A stretch of DNA of 64,000 bases from Butyrivibrio proteoclasticus B316 (GTDB lineage: Bacteria > Bacillota > Clostridia > Lachnospirales > Lachnospiraceae), in NCBI RefSeq assembly GCF_000145035.1, contig NC_014387.1:526441-590440 (forward strand), written 5' to 3'. The notes beneath the pieces are model-generated. The model saw only the letters and a list, made by a program, of their open reading frames with translations, made no database searches and was not told the DNA's origin. Below are positions 46,108 through 54,501 of this stretch, piece after piece. Positions within the stretch are counted from its first letter, which is position 1. Each line of letters begins with the position of its first letter. Both the position numbers and the translations under genes were made by a program.

Positions 46108-47055
46108 ATGAATAGAAAAATACCTGTTGTACTAATTAGTGATGACAACTTCATTATGCCCACTTGTGTCGCAATTACTTCACTCATAGTGAATAAGGCC
46201 CCTGAGACAGAATATGAGATTTACATCATAATGGCAGAGTGCTCCGATGAATCGTATGCCAAGATTCAGGAACTTAATGACCTTGGGACAAGTGTCAATC
46301 TGATCAGAGCATCTCTTGATGAGTACAGAGATATCAAGCAGCTTGCGCATATTTCCATAGCTTGTCTTCTAAAATTCGATGTAAGTGAGCTTGTTCCTGA
46401 CTATGATAAGCTCCTATATCTGGATGGTGATATTATTGTAAGAGGCGATCTTAGTGAGCTTTACAATGTTGAACTTGGAGACAGCTACGCAGCTGGTGTA
46501 AAAGAGCTTGCTAATATTACTGAAGAAACAGGCAATGTTAACGCAGGTATTATGGTGTTTAATGCTAAGCGCATTCGTGATGAGAAGCTTAACATCAAGA
46601 TGCGCGAGATTAGGCGTAGTCTTGGAGATAGATCTTCAATGGATCAGCAGACTTATAATATTGCCACCGGCAAGAATTATAAATACGTGGATATCAGATA
46701 TAACTGCATTCCGCCTAGGGTTCTTGCTATGCAGGAAAGTGATGTGGCTAAGATAAACAAGCTGTATGGCAGCAGCTATACTAGTCTTCAGGACTTGGTG
46801 GATAAGGCTGTTATTATACACTATGCATCAGGAGAAAAGCCATGGAGGTATACCTTTAGGCCATGGGCCAAGGAGTGGTACAAGTACTACATGATGTCTC
46901 CATACAAAAATGTTGAATTTAAGTTAAGGGGAATATGGAGCTACAGATTCGATAAAATGCGTAAATCTGTCAATGAGCAGGGATTAGCTGGTTTTTTTAA
47001 GATCTTATCTGACAGAAGAAACAGGAAGAAAAAGAAAATAAAAGCTTGGGAGTGA
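46108..47055 (+). CDS. Family 8 glycosyltransferase (copy 1)
   Basis: A 315-residue retaining GT-A enzyme related to LgtC and glycogenin. It starts IPVVLISDDNFIMPTCVAITSLI, has the metal-binding DxD in KLLYLDGDIIVRGDLSELYN (about residues 107-126), the nucleotide/acceptor segment GNVNAGIMVFNAKRI and the closing IIHYASGEKPWRY, which holds the C-terminal metal histidine. The basic tail (RRNRKKKKIKAW) could bind the membrane. The gene has a good ribosome site (GAGGATATAT). A second GT8 follows at 48708 with a similar neighbour order. Confidence 0.88.
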   Translation: MNRKIPVVLISDDNFIMPTCVAITSLIVNKAPETEYEIYIIMAECSDESYAKIQELNDLGTSVNLIRASLDEYRDIKQLAHISIACLLKFDVSELVPDYDKLLYLDGDIIVRGDLSELYNVELGDSYAAGVKELANITEETGNVNAGIMVFNAKRIRDEKLNIKMREIRRSLGDRSSMDQQTYNIATGKNYKYVDIRYNCIPPRVLAMQESDVAKINKLYGSSYTSLQDLVDKAVIIHYASGEKPWRYTFRPWAKEWYKYYMMSPYKNVEFKLRGIWSYRFDKMRKSVNEQGLAGFFKILSDRRNRKKKKIKAWE

Positions 47056-47096
47056 TAAATGGCTTTTTTAGTGACGGTTACTAAATAGATATATTA

Positions 47097-47126
47097 TTGA
47101 AAAATGGGCCAAAAAGTATGGATAAT
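47097..47126 (+). promoter_or_regulatory. Possible internal promoter before a GtrII-like gene
   Basis: TTGAAA (47097-47102) and GATAAT (47121-47126) are spaced by 18 bases in the 97-base gap, which is the widest between forward genes in the run and was otherwise without assigned content. The match is decent but the -10 is not perfect and I cannot test it. It would give the GT8/GtrII block its own expression within the long transcription unit. Confidence 0.4.
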
Positions 47127-47152
47127 TGATTATTATTTGGGAGCGAGTGTTT

Positions 47153-48691
47153 ATGCCTATTGCAGATAAGCTTAGAAAACAGGAAAAAGTTGCGTTTTTG
47201 ACGTGTATCATAGTTGGAGTTATGTCTCAGGGAATGGGCTTGTTCAATAAATTCTCAGTACATGACGATGCTAACTCATTATTTGGATTAGGATCCACCT
47301 ATAATGTTGGCCGATGGGCGTTGGATTTTATTGGCAGATTTGAGAAGGATTTTTTTGGAGATGCTAATTACAGCTTGCCATTATATAACGGGCTGTTAAG
47401 TCTGATGTTTATAGCGTTAACTGCATGCATAATAGTTAGGGCGTTGGATATTAGTAGTAATTATATTAGTGCTTTTATCGGAGCTGTAATGGCATGCTTT
47501 CCGACAGTTACTACAGCATTTGGTTTTATTTATGGTGCACATATAATAATGTTTGGATTGTTGGTTGGCATTCTTGGTGCATATCTAATGTGCGAAGGAG
47601 AGAAGCTGACATGGATACTGGGCGGTATATTGTTAGCTGCCATATCTGTAGGAATATATCAGGCATTTATTCCGATGATTCTTTCATTTATCCTTTTTCA
47701 CTGTATACATAGGGTTATCCTTGCGGATCATACTACAGAAAAAGAGACAATCATAAGTATATTGCTTAAGCCTGTATATATTATTGGCTTTATGGCAGTT
47801 TACTTCATTATCAATAAAATATATTTGAGAATTCTTGGGGCAGAGATGTCCAATTATAAGGGCGTTAATGATGTTGGCAATATCTCTATTTCAGAATACT
47901 TTATAAGGGTATGTGTGGCTTATAAACAGTTCATATTGCCATCAAAAGATACTGATTTTTATATGTATCCATCGAATGTACGCGTTTTATACTACATTTT
48001 TGCTATGATTGGCGTTTGTTTTGTAGGGTACTGCATTTACAGAAAAACTAAACAATCCATGATTCTGACAGTTGCGTTGGCAGGACTGTTTGCGCTAGTT
48101 CCATTAGCTACAAATTTCATTATAGTTATGACTGGTGTGAATGTTTTGCATTCATATATGATGTATGCATCCGTTATGCCATTTGTGCTGGTTGCGTATC
48201 TGTTTGATAAGAATATTCACGTCAAAGATTCAGTGCATGCTAACAGAATATTTATTACGTTGTGTTGCATTCTTTTAGTCATGTATATCAGATATGATAA
48301 TAAGTGTTATTTCCTTGCAAATTACGCACAGCAAGAGGCAATCAGCTATTACAATACATTGATTACCAGAATAAAAAGTGCTGAAGGATATGATGACGAG
48401 TATCCAGTAGCTTTTGTTAATGTGGGGAATATACATGATGCATCTCTTGGTGGAGTTGAAAAGGTTAGAAGAGGTGTATTTGATGACATCAATCTAATAC
48501 CTTATTGGTCAGTTGATGAATCTATAAATAATTATGCGTGGCTTGATTTTATGCAGAACTGGTGTGGGTATAAGCCTAATGTGGTTGATGCTGCAGAAAT
48601 TGGTAATGCCAGTGAAATAGAGAGCATGCCTAATTATCCCAAGGATGGATCGATTAAAGTTATAAATGGGGTTGTTGTAGTTAAGTTTTAA
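47153..48691 (+). CDS. GtrII-like glucosyltransferase membrane protein (copy 1)
   Basis: About 512 residues with some eleven membrane helices, of the GtrII (Glucosyl transferase GtrII) type, which glucosylates surface glycans from undecaprenyl-phosphate-glucose outside the membrane. Helpful segments are SQGMGLFNKFSVHDDANSLFG (acidic first loop), YNVGRWALDFIG, PLYNGLLSL, SVGIYQAFIPMIL and the tail. The start ATG 47153 has GGGAG upstream; the frame is open to a TTG at 47126. A clear paralogue lies at 51556, sharing QGMGLFNK and the ending HYPDDGSIKVIN/NYPKDGSIKVIN. Confidence 0.8.
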   Translation: MPIADKLRKQEKVAFLTCIIVGVMSQGMGLFNKFSVHDDANSLFGLGSTYNVGRWALDFIGRFEKDFFGDANYSLPLYNGLLSLMFIALTACIIVRALDISSNYISAFIGAVMACFPTVTTAFGFIYGAHIIMFGLLVGILGAYLMCEGEKLTWILGGILLAAISVGIYQAFIPMILSFILFHCIHRVILADHTTEKETIISILLKPVYIIGFMAVYFIINKIYLRILGAEMSNYKGVNDVGNISISEYFIRVCVAYKQFILPSKDTDFYMYPSNVRVLYYIFAMIGVCFVGYCIYRKTKQSMILTVALAGLFALVPLATNFIIVMTGVNVLHSYMMYASVMPFVLVAYLFDKNIHVKDSVHANRIFITLCCILLVMYIRYDNKCYFLANYAQQEAISYYNTLITRIKSAEGYDDEYPVAFVNVGNIHDASLGGVEKVRRGVFDDINLIPYWSVDESINNYAWLDFMQNWCGYKPNVVDAAEIGNASEIESMPNYPKDGSIKVINGVVVVKF

Positions 48692-48707
48692 TTAATAGGA
48701 GTGAATA

Positions 48708-49664
48708 ATGGTAATTCCAGTTTGTTTTATTTATGATAAGAATTTTATAATGCCTACAAGTGTTGCGATTACATCAATGCTTGAGAACAGAAATGAAGAC
48801 ACATTTTATGATATCTTCCTCATTGGAGTAGACTGTGAAGATGCAGATCTTAGCTGCCTTGAGGCATTTAGAAATGAGAAAAATGTAGACATTCATTTCA
48901 GAAACGCTGATATGTCTGCATATGCAAGTATCAGTCAGGTATCACATGTATCTCAGGCTTCTCTTGTTAAGTTCAATCTTCCACAGCTTGTTACAGAGTA
49001 TGATAAGCTCTTGTACATTGATGGCGATGTACTTATCATGCAGGATCTGACAGAGTTCTTTATGGAAGATCTGACAGGTTATTATCTTGGCGGCCCTCAG
49101 AATACTGTAGATATCGTGCGTGGAAAAGGACAGTTCCTTACTGGAGCATATGTATATGATTCCAAGAAGATGATAGAGGATGATATTCCTCAGAAGCTGA
49201 TTGACTATAGAGTAAGTCTTGGTAATCGTAAGTCCATGGATAATACTACGTTTAATGAGTACCTCGGAGCTGGCTTTAAGAAGATGCCAATCAAGTTTGA
49301 TCTTCCAATCAGAAAGCTAGTGTATGAGAGAATGTATTACAAGCTTGCTGATCTTAATGCCTTCTATGGAACTAACTACAGGAGCCATAAAGAGGTCGTT
49401 GAGGATGCGGTTGTAATCCACTTTGATGGAGCAGCCAAGCCATGGAAGTATTCATGCTTCCTCTATGACGATGTATGGCTTGAGTATTACAAGAAGTCGC
49501 CATGCAAGGATATGCCACTTAAGAGAAAGAGTTACTGGGATTACCTTGGGGAACAGGTTGAGAAGTCTGGAATCAAAGGTATTTACTATGTATTTAAGGA
49601 TTGGGTACGTGAGAGCCTTGGCGTGTTTAGGAGCGTACATTATGTTGAGGGAGACTGGAATTGA
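48708..49664 (+). CDS. Family 8 glycosyltransferase (copy 2)
   Basis: A 318-residue GT8 enzyme, paralogous to that at 46108. It starts IPVCFIYDKNFIMPTSVAITSML, has DxD in KLLYIDGDVLIMQDLTEFF and closes with VVIHFDGAAKPWKY. The ribosome binding site AGGAGTGAATA is strong. Codon third positions appear richer in C and G than those of the membrane protein genes on each side, as seen also for the other GT8. Its 3' end may overlap the next gene by 23 bases. Confidence 0.88.
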   Translation: MVIPVCFIYDKNFIMPTSVAITSMLENRNEDTFYDIFLIGVDCEDADLSCLEAFRNEKNVDIHFRNADMSAYASISQVSHVSQASLVKFNLPQLVTEYDKLLYIDGDVLIMQDLTEFFMEDLTGYYLGGPQNTVDIVRGKGQFLTGAYVYDSKKMIEDDIPQKLIDYRVSLGNRKSMDNTTFNEYLGAGFKKMPIKFDLPIRKLVYERMYYKLADLNAFYGTNYRSHKEVVEDAVVIHFDGAAKPWKYSCFLYDDVWLEYYKKSPCKDMPLKRKSYWDYLGEQVEKSGIKGIYYVFKDWVRESLGVFRSVHYVEGDWN

Positions 49665-51543
49665 GGTTATGTTTGTAATAAAAATATTATTGCCTTTTTT
49701 ATACTGTATTTTAGTTGGAACGGCTTATAGCATGGCTTTCAAGAGGAAGCTTATTGACTCTCTGGCACCAGCTTTTTTTATCCAGATTATATTGATGATA
49801 GTTTCTGGGATAGTAGTAGAAAAATTATCTGTTGGAATAATGCTTGGCGTTATATGTTCTTCTATGACGATTTTTGCTAAATTGGTTAGAGAGAAGTCAT
49901 TTGATGCTATAAAAAAAGTATATTTGAATGAAAAAGGTACTATAGAGTGGGCCGTCATAATGTTTATTATTATGTACGGCGTTATTTTTATTTTGAATGT
50001 TGGTAAACATTACAATATGTGGGATGAATTTTCCCATTGGGGATGGTTTGTAAGAGAATCTTATCAGAATGATGCCTTATTTTGCATTTCTGAACATAGG
50101 TTTGAACACAAAGACTATGTGCCGGGAGTATCTCTTTTTGAAGCACTATGGTGTATTTTGTCATTAAAGTTTAGTGAGGCTAATTCGTATAGAGGAATAC
50201 AAATGCTTCAAGCCGCTATGATTATGCCTGTTGCTTGTAGGATTGAAGAAAAAAAGTATAGGAATTCATGGGATAAGATTGTAAAACTTATAGTTAATTC
50301 TGTTATTGTTTTTGGAATACCATTGTTTTCTAAAGTGCCTTTCTATCATACAATTTACCAGGATCTTATCCTTGGTGTATTTGTATTCTACTGCGTATGG
50401 ATTGTTGTTTCAGAGGAGTTTTCTAATTATAGTCTTTTTGTGTTTGGATTGTCTCTTTGCAATATGATAATGTGTAAGCTTACTGCGGTTGCATTTGTTC
50501 CTGTCCTTTTCCTTTTATATACAATTTATCACCATAAGTATTCTTCTAAATCTATTTCTAGAATTAATATTTGGCTTGGAACAATAATAGCTGTTGTGCT
50601 GTCTATTGTTCCTTATGGATTATATGGGTTCTATTTAGATAAGTATAATATAGGCGGGAGTGCTGTTCAGGGGTATAGTTCTATCAGTTTGAAGAAAATA
50701 GTTGATGTTATTACACATAATGGTAATATTGCTTATCAGGCAGTTGTAGACCGAGAATATTTAAGAGCTCTTGCTACAGATGGACTTATAGGAAAGTTGT
50801 CTTACATATGGATTATATTAGGAGCATCAGCAATAGTTTTTCTTCTAATGCTTCTACAAGATGACAGAGAAAATAAGAGTAAACTCAAGCTTATTTCACT
50901 ATGGATATTACTGGTAGGCGCATATTATGCAATAGTAATGTACTTTATGTATATGGTAATGTTTTCGGAATATGAGGCAGCTGGGTTGGCAAGCTATAGT
51001 AGATATATGTCAACGTTTGTGCTGACTACTCTATTAATTATGGCTATGGTTATTATTCGCTATACTGTTTCCAGAGCCAGATTCATTCCAGCTCTTGTTG
51101 CAGCCATACTTGTAGAGAACATTGTAGTTCTCTTTGGCGCTGATCAGTTATTGCCAGGAGTATTAACGGGTGACGAAATATGGAATGAGGGACATATTGA
51201 TTATCTGAATGGTTCATTGCCGGAAGGAGCAGATCTTATGTTTATTACTTCTTTAGCAGATTTGGAGGCAGGCAGATTGTCGTTTTACTGTCCAGATATA
51301 CAGTTTACATCTAATGTCTATGGTACACAGTTGTATGATGAGGATGTATGGAGCAAACAAATTCCCATAGATGAATTTGTTGATGAGATTACAGAGCATG
51401 AATATATTTATTTCTTTTCGTATGATGAAAGTTTTAAGGACTTATATGAAGATGCATTCGAATCAGAAAATGTGATAGCTCCGGGTAAATTATATAAGGT
51501 TGAGAATGAGGATGGTCTTATTCGTACCACAGTAGTTGAATAG
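49642..51543 (+). CDS. Large polytopic membrane protein, GT-C-like
   Basis: About 633 residues, roughly thirteen hydrophobic helices. A loop with KHYNMWDEFSHWGWFVRESY (about 115-135) resembles the acidic active-site loop of GT-C enzymes, and the C-terminal 110 residues are hydrophilic and extracellular-like. I put the start at ATG 49642 since GGAG lies seven bases before it, giving a 23-base overlap with the GT8; ATG 49669 is an alternative. The frame is open further back to 49423, but that part reads across the GT8 gene and is a shadow. No named family is certain. Confidence 0.65.
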   Translation: MLRETGIEVMFVIKILLPFLYCILVGTAYSMAFKRKLIDSLAPAFFIQIILMIVSGIVVEKLSVGIMLGVICSSMTIFAKLVREKSFDAIKKVYLNEKGTIEWAVIMFIIMYGVIFILNVGKHYNMWDEFSHWGWFVRESYQNDALFCISEHRFEHKDYVPGVSLFEALWCILSLKFSEANSYRGIQMLQAAMIMPVACRIEEKKYRNSWDKIVKLIVNSVIVFGIPLFSKVPFYHTIYQDLILGVFVFYCVWIVVSEEFSNYSLFVFGLSLCNMIMCKLTAVAFVPVLFLLYTIYHHKYSSKSISRINIWLGTIIAVVLSIVPYGLYGFYLDKYNIGGSAVQGYSSISLKKIVDVITHNGNIAYQAVVDREYLRALATDGLIGKLSYIWIILGASAIVFLLMLLQDDRENKSKLKLISLWILLVGAYYAIVMYFMYMVMFSEYEAAGLASYSRYMSTFVLTTLLIMAMVIIRYTVSRARFIPALVAAILVENIVVLFGADQLLPGVLTGDEIWNEGHIDYLNGSLPEGADLMFITSLADLEAGRLSFYCPDIQFTSNVYGTQLYDEDVWSKQIPIDEFVDEITEHEYIYFFSYDESFKDLYEDAFESENVIAPGKLYKVENEDGLIRTTVVE

Positions 51544-51555
51544 CAAGAGGTTTTT

Positions 51556-53100
51556 ATGAATATTGATTTTCGTGAGTTAGTTCGAAAAATAGATACTAGA
51601 TATAAAGTAGTGTTTTTGAGTACTTTTCTTTGTGGATTATTGGCGCAAGGGATGGGGCTTTTTAACAAGTATTCTGTTCTTGATGATCCGGTAACATATG
51701 ATGGTTTTAAGAATTCATATCATCTTGGAAGATGGATGCTTGCACTGGTAGGCAAACTGGAATTTTGGCTTTTTGGTGCTGAACGATATAGTATGCCGAC
51801 CTTTAATGGGGCGATGGCCATGTTTTTTATAGCAGCTACGACTTGCGTTATTGTTGAAATGCTTGAAATTAAGGATTTGTTTCTGTGCACAGTAGTAGCA
51901 AGTCTGATGGTTTCGTTTCCAGTTGTAACTTGTACGTTTGCATATATGTACGTTGCTCCACATTATATGTTTTCTCTTTTTATAGGGGCATTAGGGGCTT
52001 TTTTTCTTGTAAGAAAAGATAAGCGGATTCATTTTATTATCGGGGTATTACTTATTTGCGCGTCTATTGGTATGTATCAAGCCTATCTGCCTGTGATAAC
52101 AACAATAATGTTGATTTATTTATTGGGACAAATAGATACTGATGATAATCTATTAAACGTGTGGAAAAAGCTTGGTAAAACGGCTTTGGGATGCGTTTTG
52201 TTTATGGCGTTATATTTTATTGTAATGAAGATTTCACTGATTATCACAGGCGAAGTGCTGACTTCTTATAGAGGAATTTCTTCAGTCGGATCAATTTCTG
52301 TAAGTGAGTATTTGAACAGATTATTATTTGCATATAATGAATTTTTCACACCAACAGAGGGCGCTGGATATTATATGTATTTGGGAAATATAGTAAATAT
52401 ATATAGACTTGTGTTATTTGTTGGGGGGCTGTTATGCGTTGGAATAATTATGAACGTGTTCAAAAAAAGTAAGGTTAGAGCTTGTATATGTGGTATATTA
52501 CTGATGCTTTTACCGCTTAGTACTAATCTTATTTTTGTTATGGTAGATAAATCTCAGGTTTATTCACTGATGGTTTATGGTGCGTTATTTCCATTTATCT
52601 TTTTTATATGGCTGATAGAACATTCAAAAATAGATAATGATCTTATTGGAAAAGGTTTGTCATGGGCAACCGTTGTAATATCCGTGCTTTTGGTACTGAT
52701 GTTTAGCCGCGTGGATAACAGGTGTTATCTGAAGGCGACATATGTGCAGTCTGAAGCGATTTCTTATTTTAATACATTGATAACACAGATCAAGGAAACT
52801 GATGGCTATAGGCAAGATATGCCAGTTGCATATGTAAATGAAGGTCAGATACAGGATGCAATGTTGAATACAGGAGACAATAGGCATTTGGCGGATATTG
52901 TTCTTGAACCATATTACGATGTATATGGATATGTAAATTGTTATTCTTGGAAATCGTTCATGTGGCAGTGGTGTGGATTTGCACCGGAAAGAGTTGATGC
53001 TAATGAGTTTGCGGAAATGGATGAAGTAAAAGAAATGCCACACTATCCTGACGACGGTTCTATCAAGGTGATTAATGATACATTGGTGGTGAATTTCTAG
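51556..53100 (+). CDS. GtrII-like glucosyltransferase membrane protein (copy 2)
   Basis: A 514-residue polytopic protein homologous along its whole length to that at 47153: AQGMGLFNKYSVLDDPVTYDG (acidic loop), YHLGRWMLALVG, MPTFNGAMAM, ASIGMYQAYLPVI and the same tail pattern ending DDGSIKVINDTLVVNF. It is expected to add a glucosyl or similar residue from a polyprenyl-phosphate donor on the outer face. The ATG has GAGG upstream. The next gene starts 26 bases later. Confidence 0.8.
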   Translation: MNIDFRELVRKIDTRYKVVFLSTFLCGLLAQGMGLFNKYSVLDDPVTYDGFKNSYHLGRWMLALVGKLEFWLFGAERYSMPTFNGAMAMFFIAATTCVIVEMLEIKDLFLCTVVASLMVSFPVVTCTFAYMYVAPHYMFSLFIGALGAFFLVRKDKRIHFIIGVLLICASIGMYQAYLPVITTIMLIYLLGQIDTDDNLLNVWKKLGKTALGCVLFMALYFIVMKISLIITGEVLTSYRGISSVGSISVSEYLNRLLFAYNEFFTPTEGAGYYMYLGNIVNIYRLVLFVGGLLCVGIIMNVFKKSKVRACICGILLMLLPLSTNLIFVMVDKSQVYSLMVYGALFPFIFFIWLIEHSKIDNDLIGKGLSWATVVISVLLVLMFSRVDNRCYLKATYVQSEAISYFNTLITQIKETDGYRQDMPVAYVNEGQIQDAMLNTGDNRHLADIVLEPYYDVYGYVNCYSWKSFMWQWCGFAPERVDANEFAEMDEVKEMPHYPDDGSIKVINDTLVVNF

Positions 53101-53125
53101 TCACAGAAAGAAGAGATATAAGTGG

Positions 53126-53821
53126 ATGGAAGGGAATATTGAAGTTTATCGGCATGAGATTAAATATATCTGTTCTGAAGCGGAATTAGAGCAGATTAGG
53201 ATTCGAGTTTCTACAGTGGCTGATCCGGATAAGCATGCTAATGGAGGATATTACATAATAAGAAGTTTGTACTTTGATGATTATTACAACAGCTCATATT
53301 ATGGCAATGAATCAGGTGTGGACCCGAGAGAAAAGTGGAGGATTCGAATTTATAATAATGATGATAGTCGAATTCTTCTTGAGTGTAAAAGAAAAGAGCG
53401 TGGAAAGATTAATAAGAAGAGTGATGAGATAACTAAAAAGGAGTTCGAAGATATAATAGCTGGGAAATTGTTATTAGATTTTGATGATAGACAAGTATTT
53501 AATCGTTTTAAACTTTTTAGAAGTACTAAGCTTTTTGAACCAGCTGTTATAGTTCAGTATGTAAGGTATCCGTATGTTTGTAAGGAAGGAAATGTTCGTA
53601 TAACAATGGATTGTAATATTTCTTCTTCAAAGGATTACAATAACTTTTTTAGTAAAGAGCTCAGTCTGAGGCCGATTCAGGAAGGAAAAAAACAATTACT
53701 AGAAGTAAAATACGATGAATTTTTGCCGGATGAAATATTTAGGGCTGTACAGTTAAAGAATATGCGACAGCAAACTTTTTCAAAATATTATTTATGTAGA
53801 AAAATGGAAGGAATGGTATAA
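53126..53821 (+). CDS. VTC-domain polyphosphate polymerase-like protein
   Basis: A 231-residue protein made of a single VTC domain (CYTH-like tunnel fold), the catalytic unit that builds polyphosphate from nucleotide phosphate in yeast Vtc4. The basic and acidic tunnel residues appear intact: YRHEIKYIC, RSLYFDDYYNS, KWRIRIYN, LLECKRKERGKINKKSDEI and LLEVKYDEFLP (E-x-K). There is no membrane segment. It is followed within 2 bases by a DUF4956 gene and then by a CotH kinase gene, a trio I know as a recurring neighbourhood in Firmicutes. Confidence 0.85.
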   Translation: MEGNIEVYRHEIKYICSEAELEQIRIRVSTVADPDKHANGGYYIIRSLYFDDYYNSSYYGNESGVDPREKWRIRIYNNDDSRILLECKRKERGKINKKSDEITKKEFEDIIAGKLLLDFDDRQVFNRFKLFRSTKLFEPAVIVQYVRYPYVCKEGNVRITMDCNISSSKDYNNFFSKELSLRPIQEGKKQLLEVKYDEFLPDEIFRAVQLKNMRQQTFSKYYLCRKMEGMV

Positions 53822-53823
53822 CA

Positions 53824-54501
53824 ATGACTTTTTCAGATATTTTTAAGAAATCTTTTTTGGAAGGATATTCCGGAACGCAGCTTACAACTGCTCAGATTAT
53901 TATAGTTCTTCTTTTTACAGGTCTATTGGGAATATATATATTCTTTTGCTATAGGGTTTTGACTAGAAAAACGTTTTACTCTAAGAATTTCAATATTTCT
54001 TTGGTAGCCATGGCTATTATTACTTCTGCTATAATTTTGGCAATCCAGTCTAGTGTAGTTATTTCACTTGGTATGGTTGGTGCGTTGTCTATTGTTAGAT
54101 TCAGGACGGCTATTAAAGACCCAATGGACCTGGTATTTTTATTCTGGTCCATAAGTGTAGGTATTATTTGTGGAGCTGGACTAGTAGAGATAGCGATAGC
54201 GCTGTCAATTCTTGTTACTGTACTCGTTGTAGCGCTCAATAAGATTCCAGTTGCGAAGGCTCCAAAGATTCTTGTTATTAACGCTACAGATTCTATCGAA
54301 GTTGACGACAGTATTCAGAATGCTATACGAAGCAATACTAAGATATTTGAAGAGAAGACAAGGCGAGTTAATGACGGGAATATGAATCTTATTTATGAAT
54401 TAAGAACAAATGATGGAAAATCACTTGTAAATGCTTTGAATTCTATTTCTGGAGTTTCAACCGTTTCGTTGCTGTCACATGATGGAGAGGTGACTTTTTA
54501 A
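53824..54501 (+). CDS. DUF4956 membrane protein
   Basis: A 225-residue protein with four membrane helices (about residues 22-140), the central one containing the family mark SLGMVGALSIVRFRTAIKDPMDLVFLFWSISVGI. The last 75 residues form a small alpha/beta domain outside the membrane plane (ILVINATDSIEVDD, TVSLLSHDGEVTF), like a ferredoxin-like sensor. The family is often beside VTC-domain and CotH genes, as here. Function is unknown; a membrane partner of the polymerase is one idea. Confidence 0.85.
   Translation: MTFSDIFKKSFLEGYSGTQLTTAQIIIVLLFTGLLGIYIFFCYRVLTRKTFYSKNFNISLVAMAIITSAIILAIQSSVVISLGMVGALSIVRFRTAIKDPMDLVFLFWSISVGIICGAGLVEIAIALSILVTVLVVALNKIPVAKAPKILVINATDSIEVDDSIQNAIRSNTKIFEEKTRRVNDGNMNLIYELRTNDGKSLVNALNSISGVSTVSLLSHDGEVTF

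Noticed and set aside
49423..49641. N-terminal extension of the membrane protein that starts at 49642
   Set aside because: This stretch is coded in another frame by the GT8 gene, and the extension is arginine- and histidine-rich with no membrane character.
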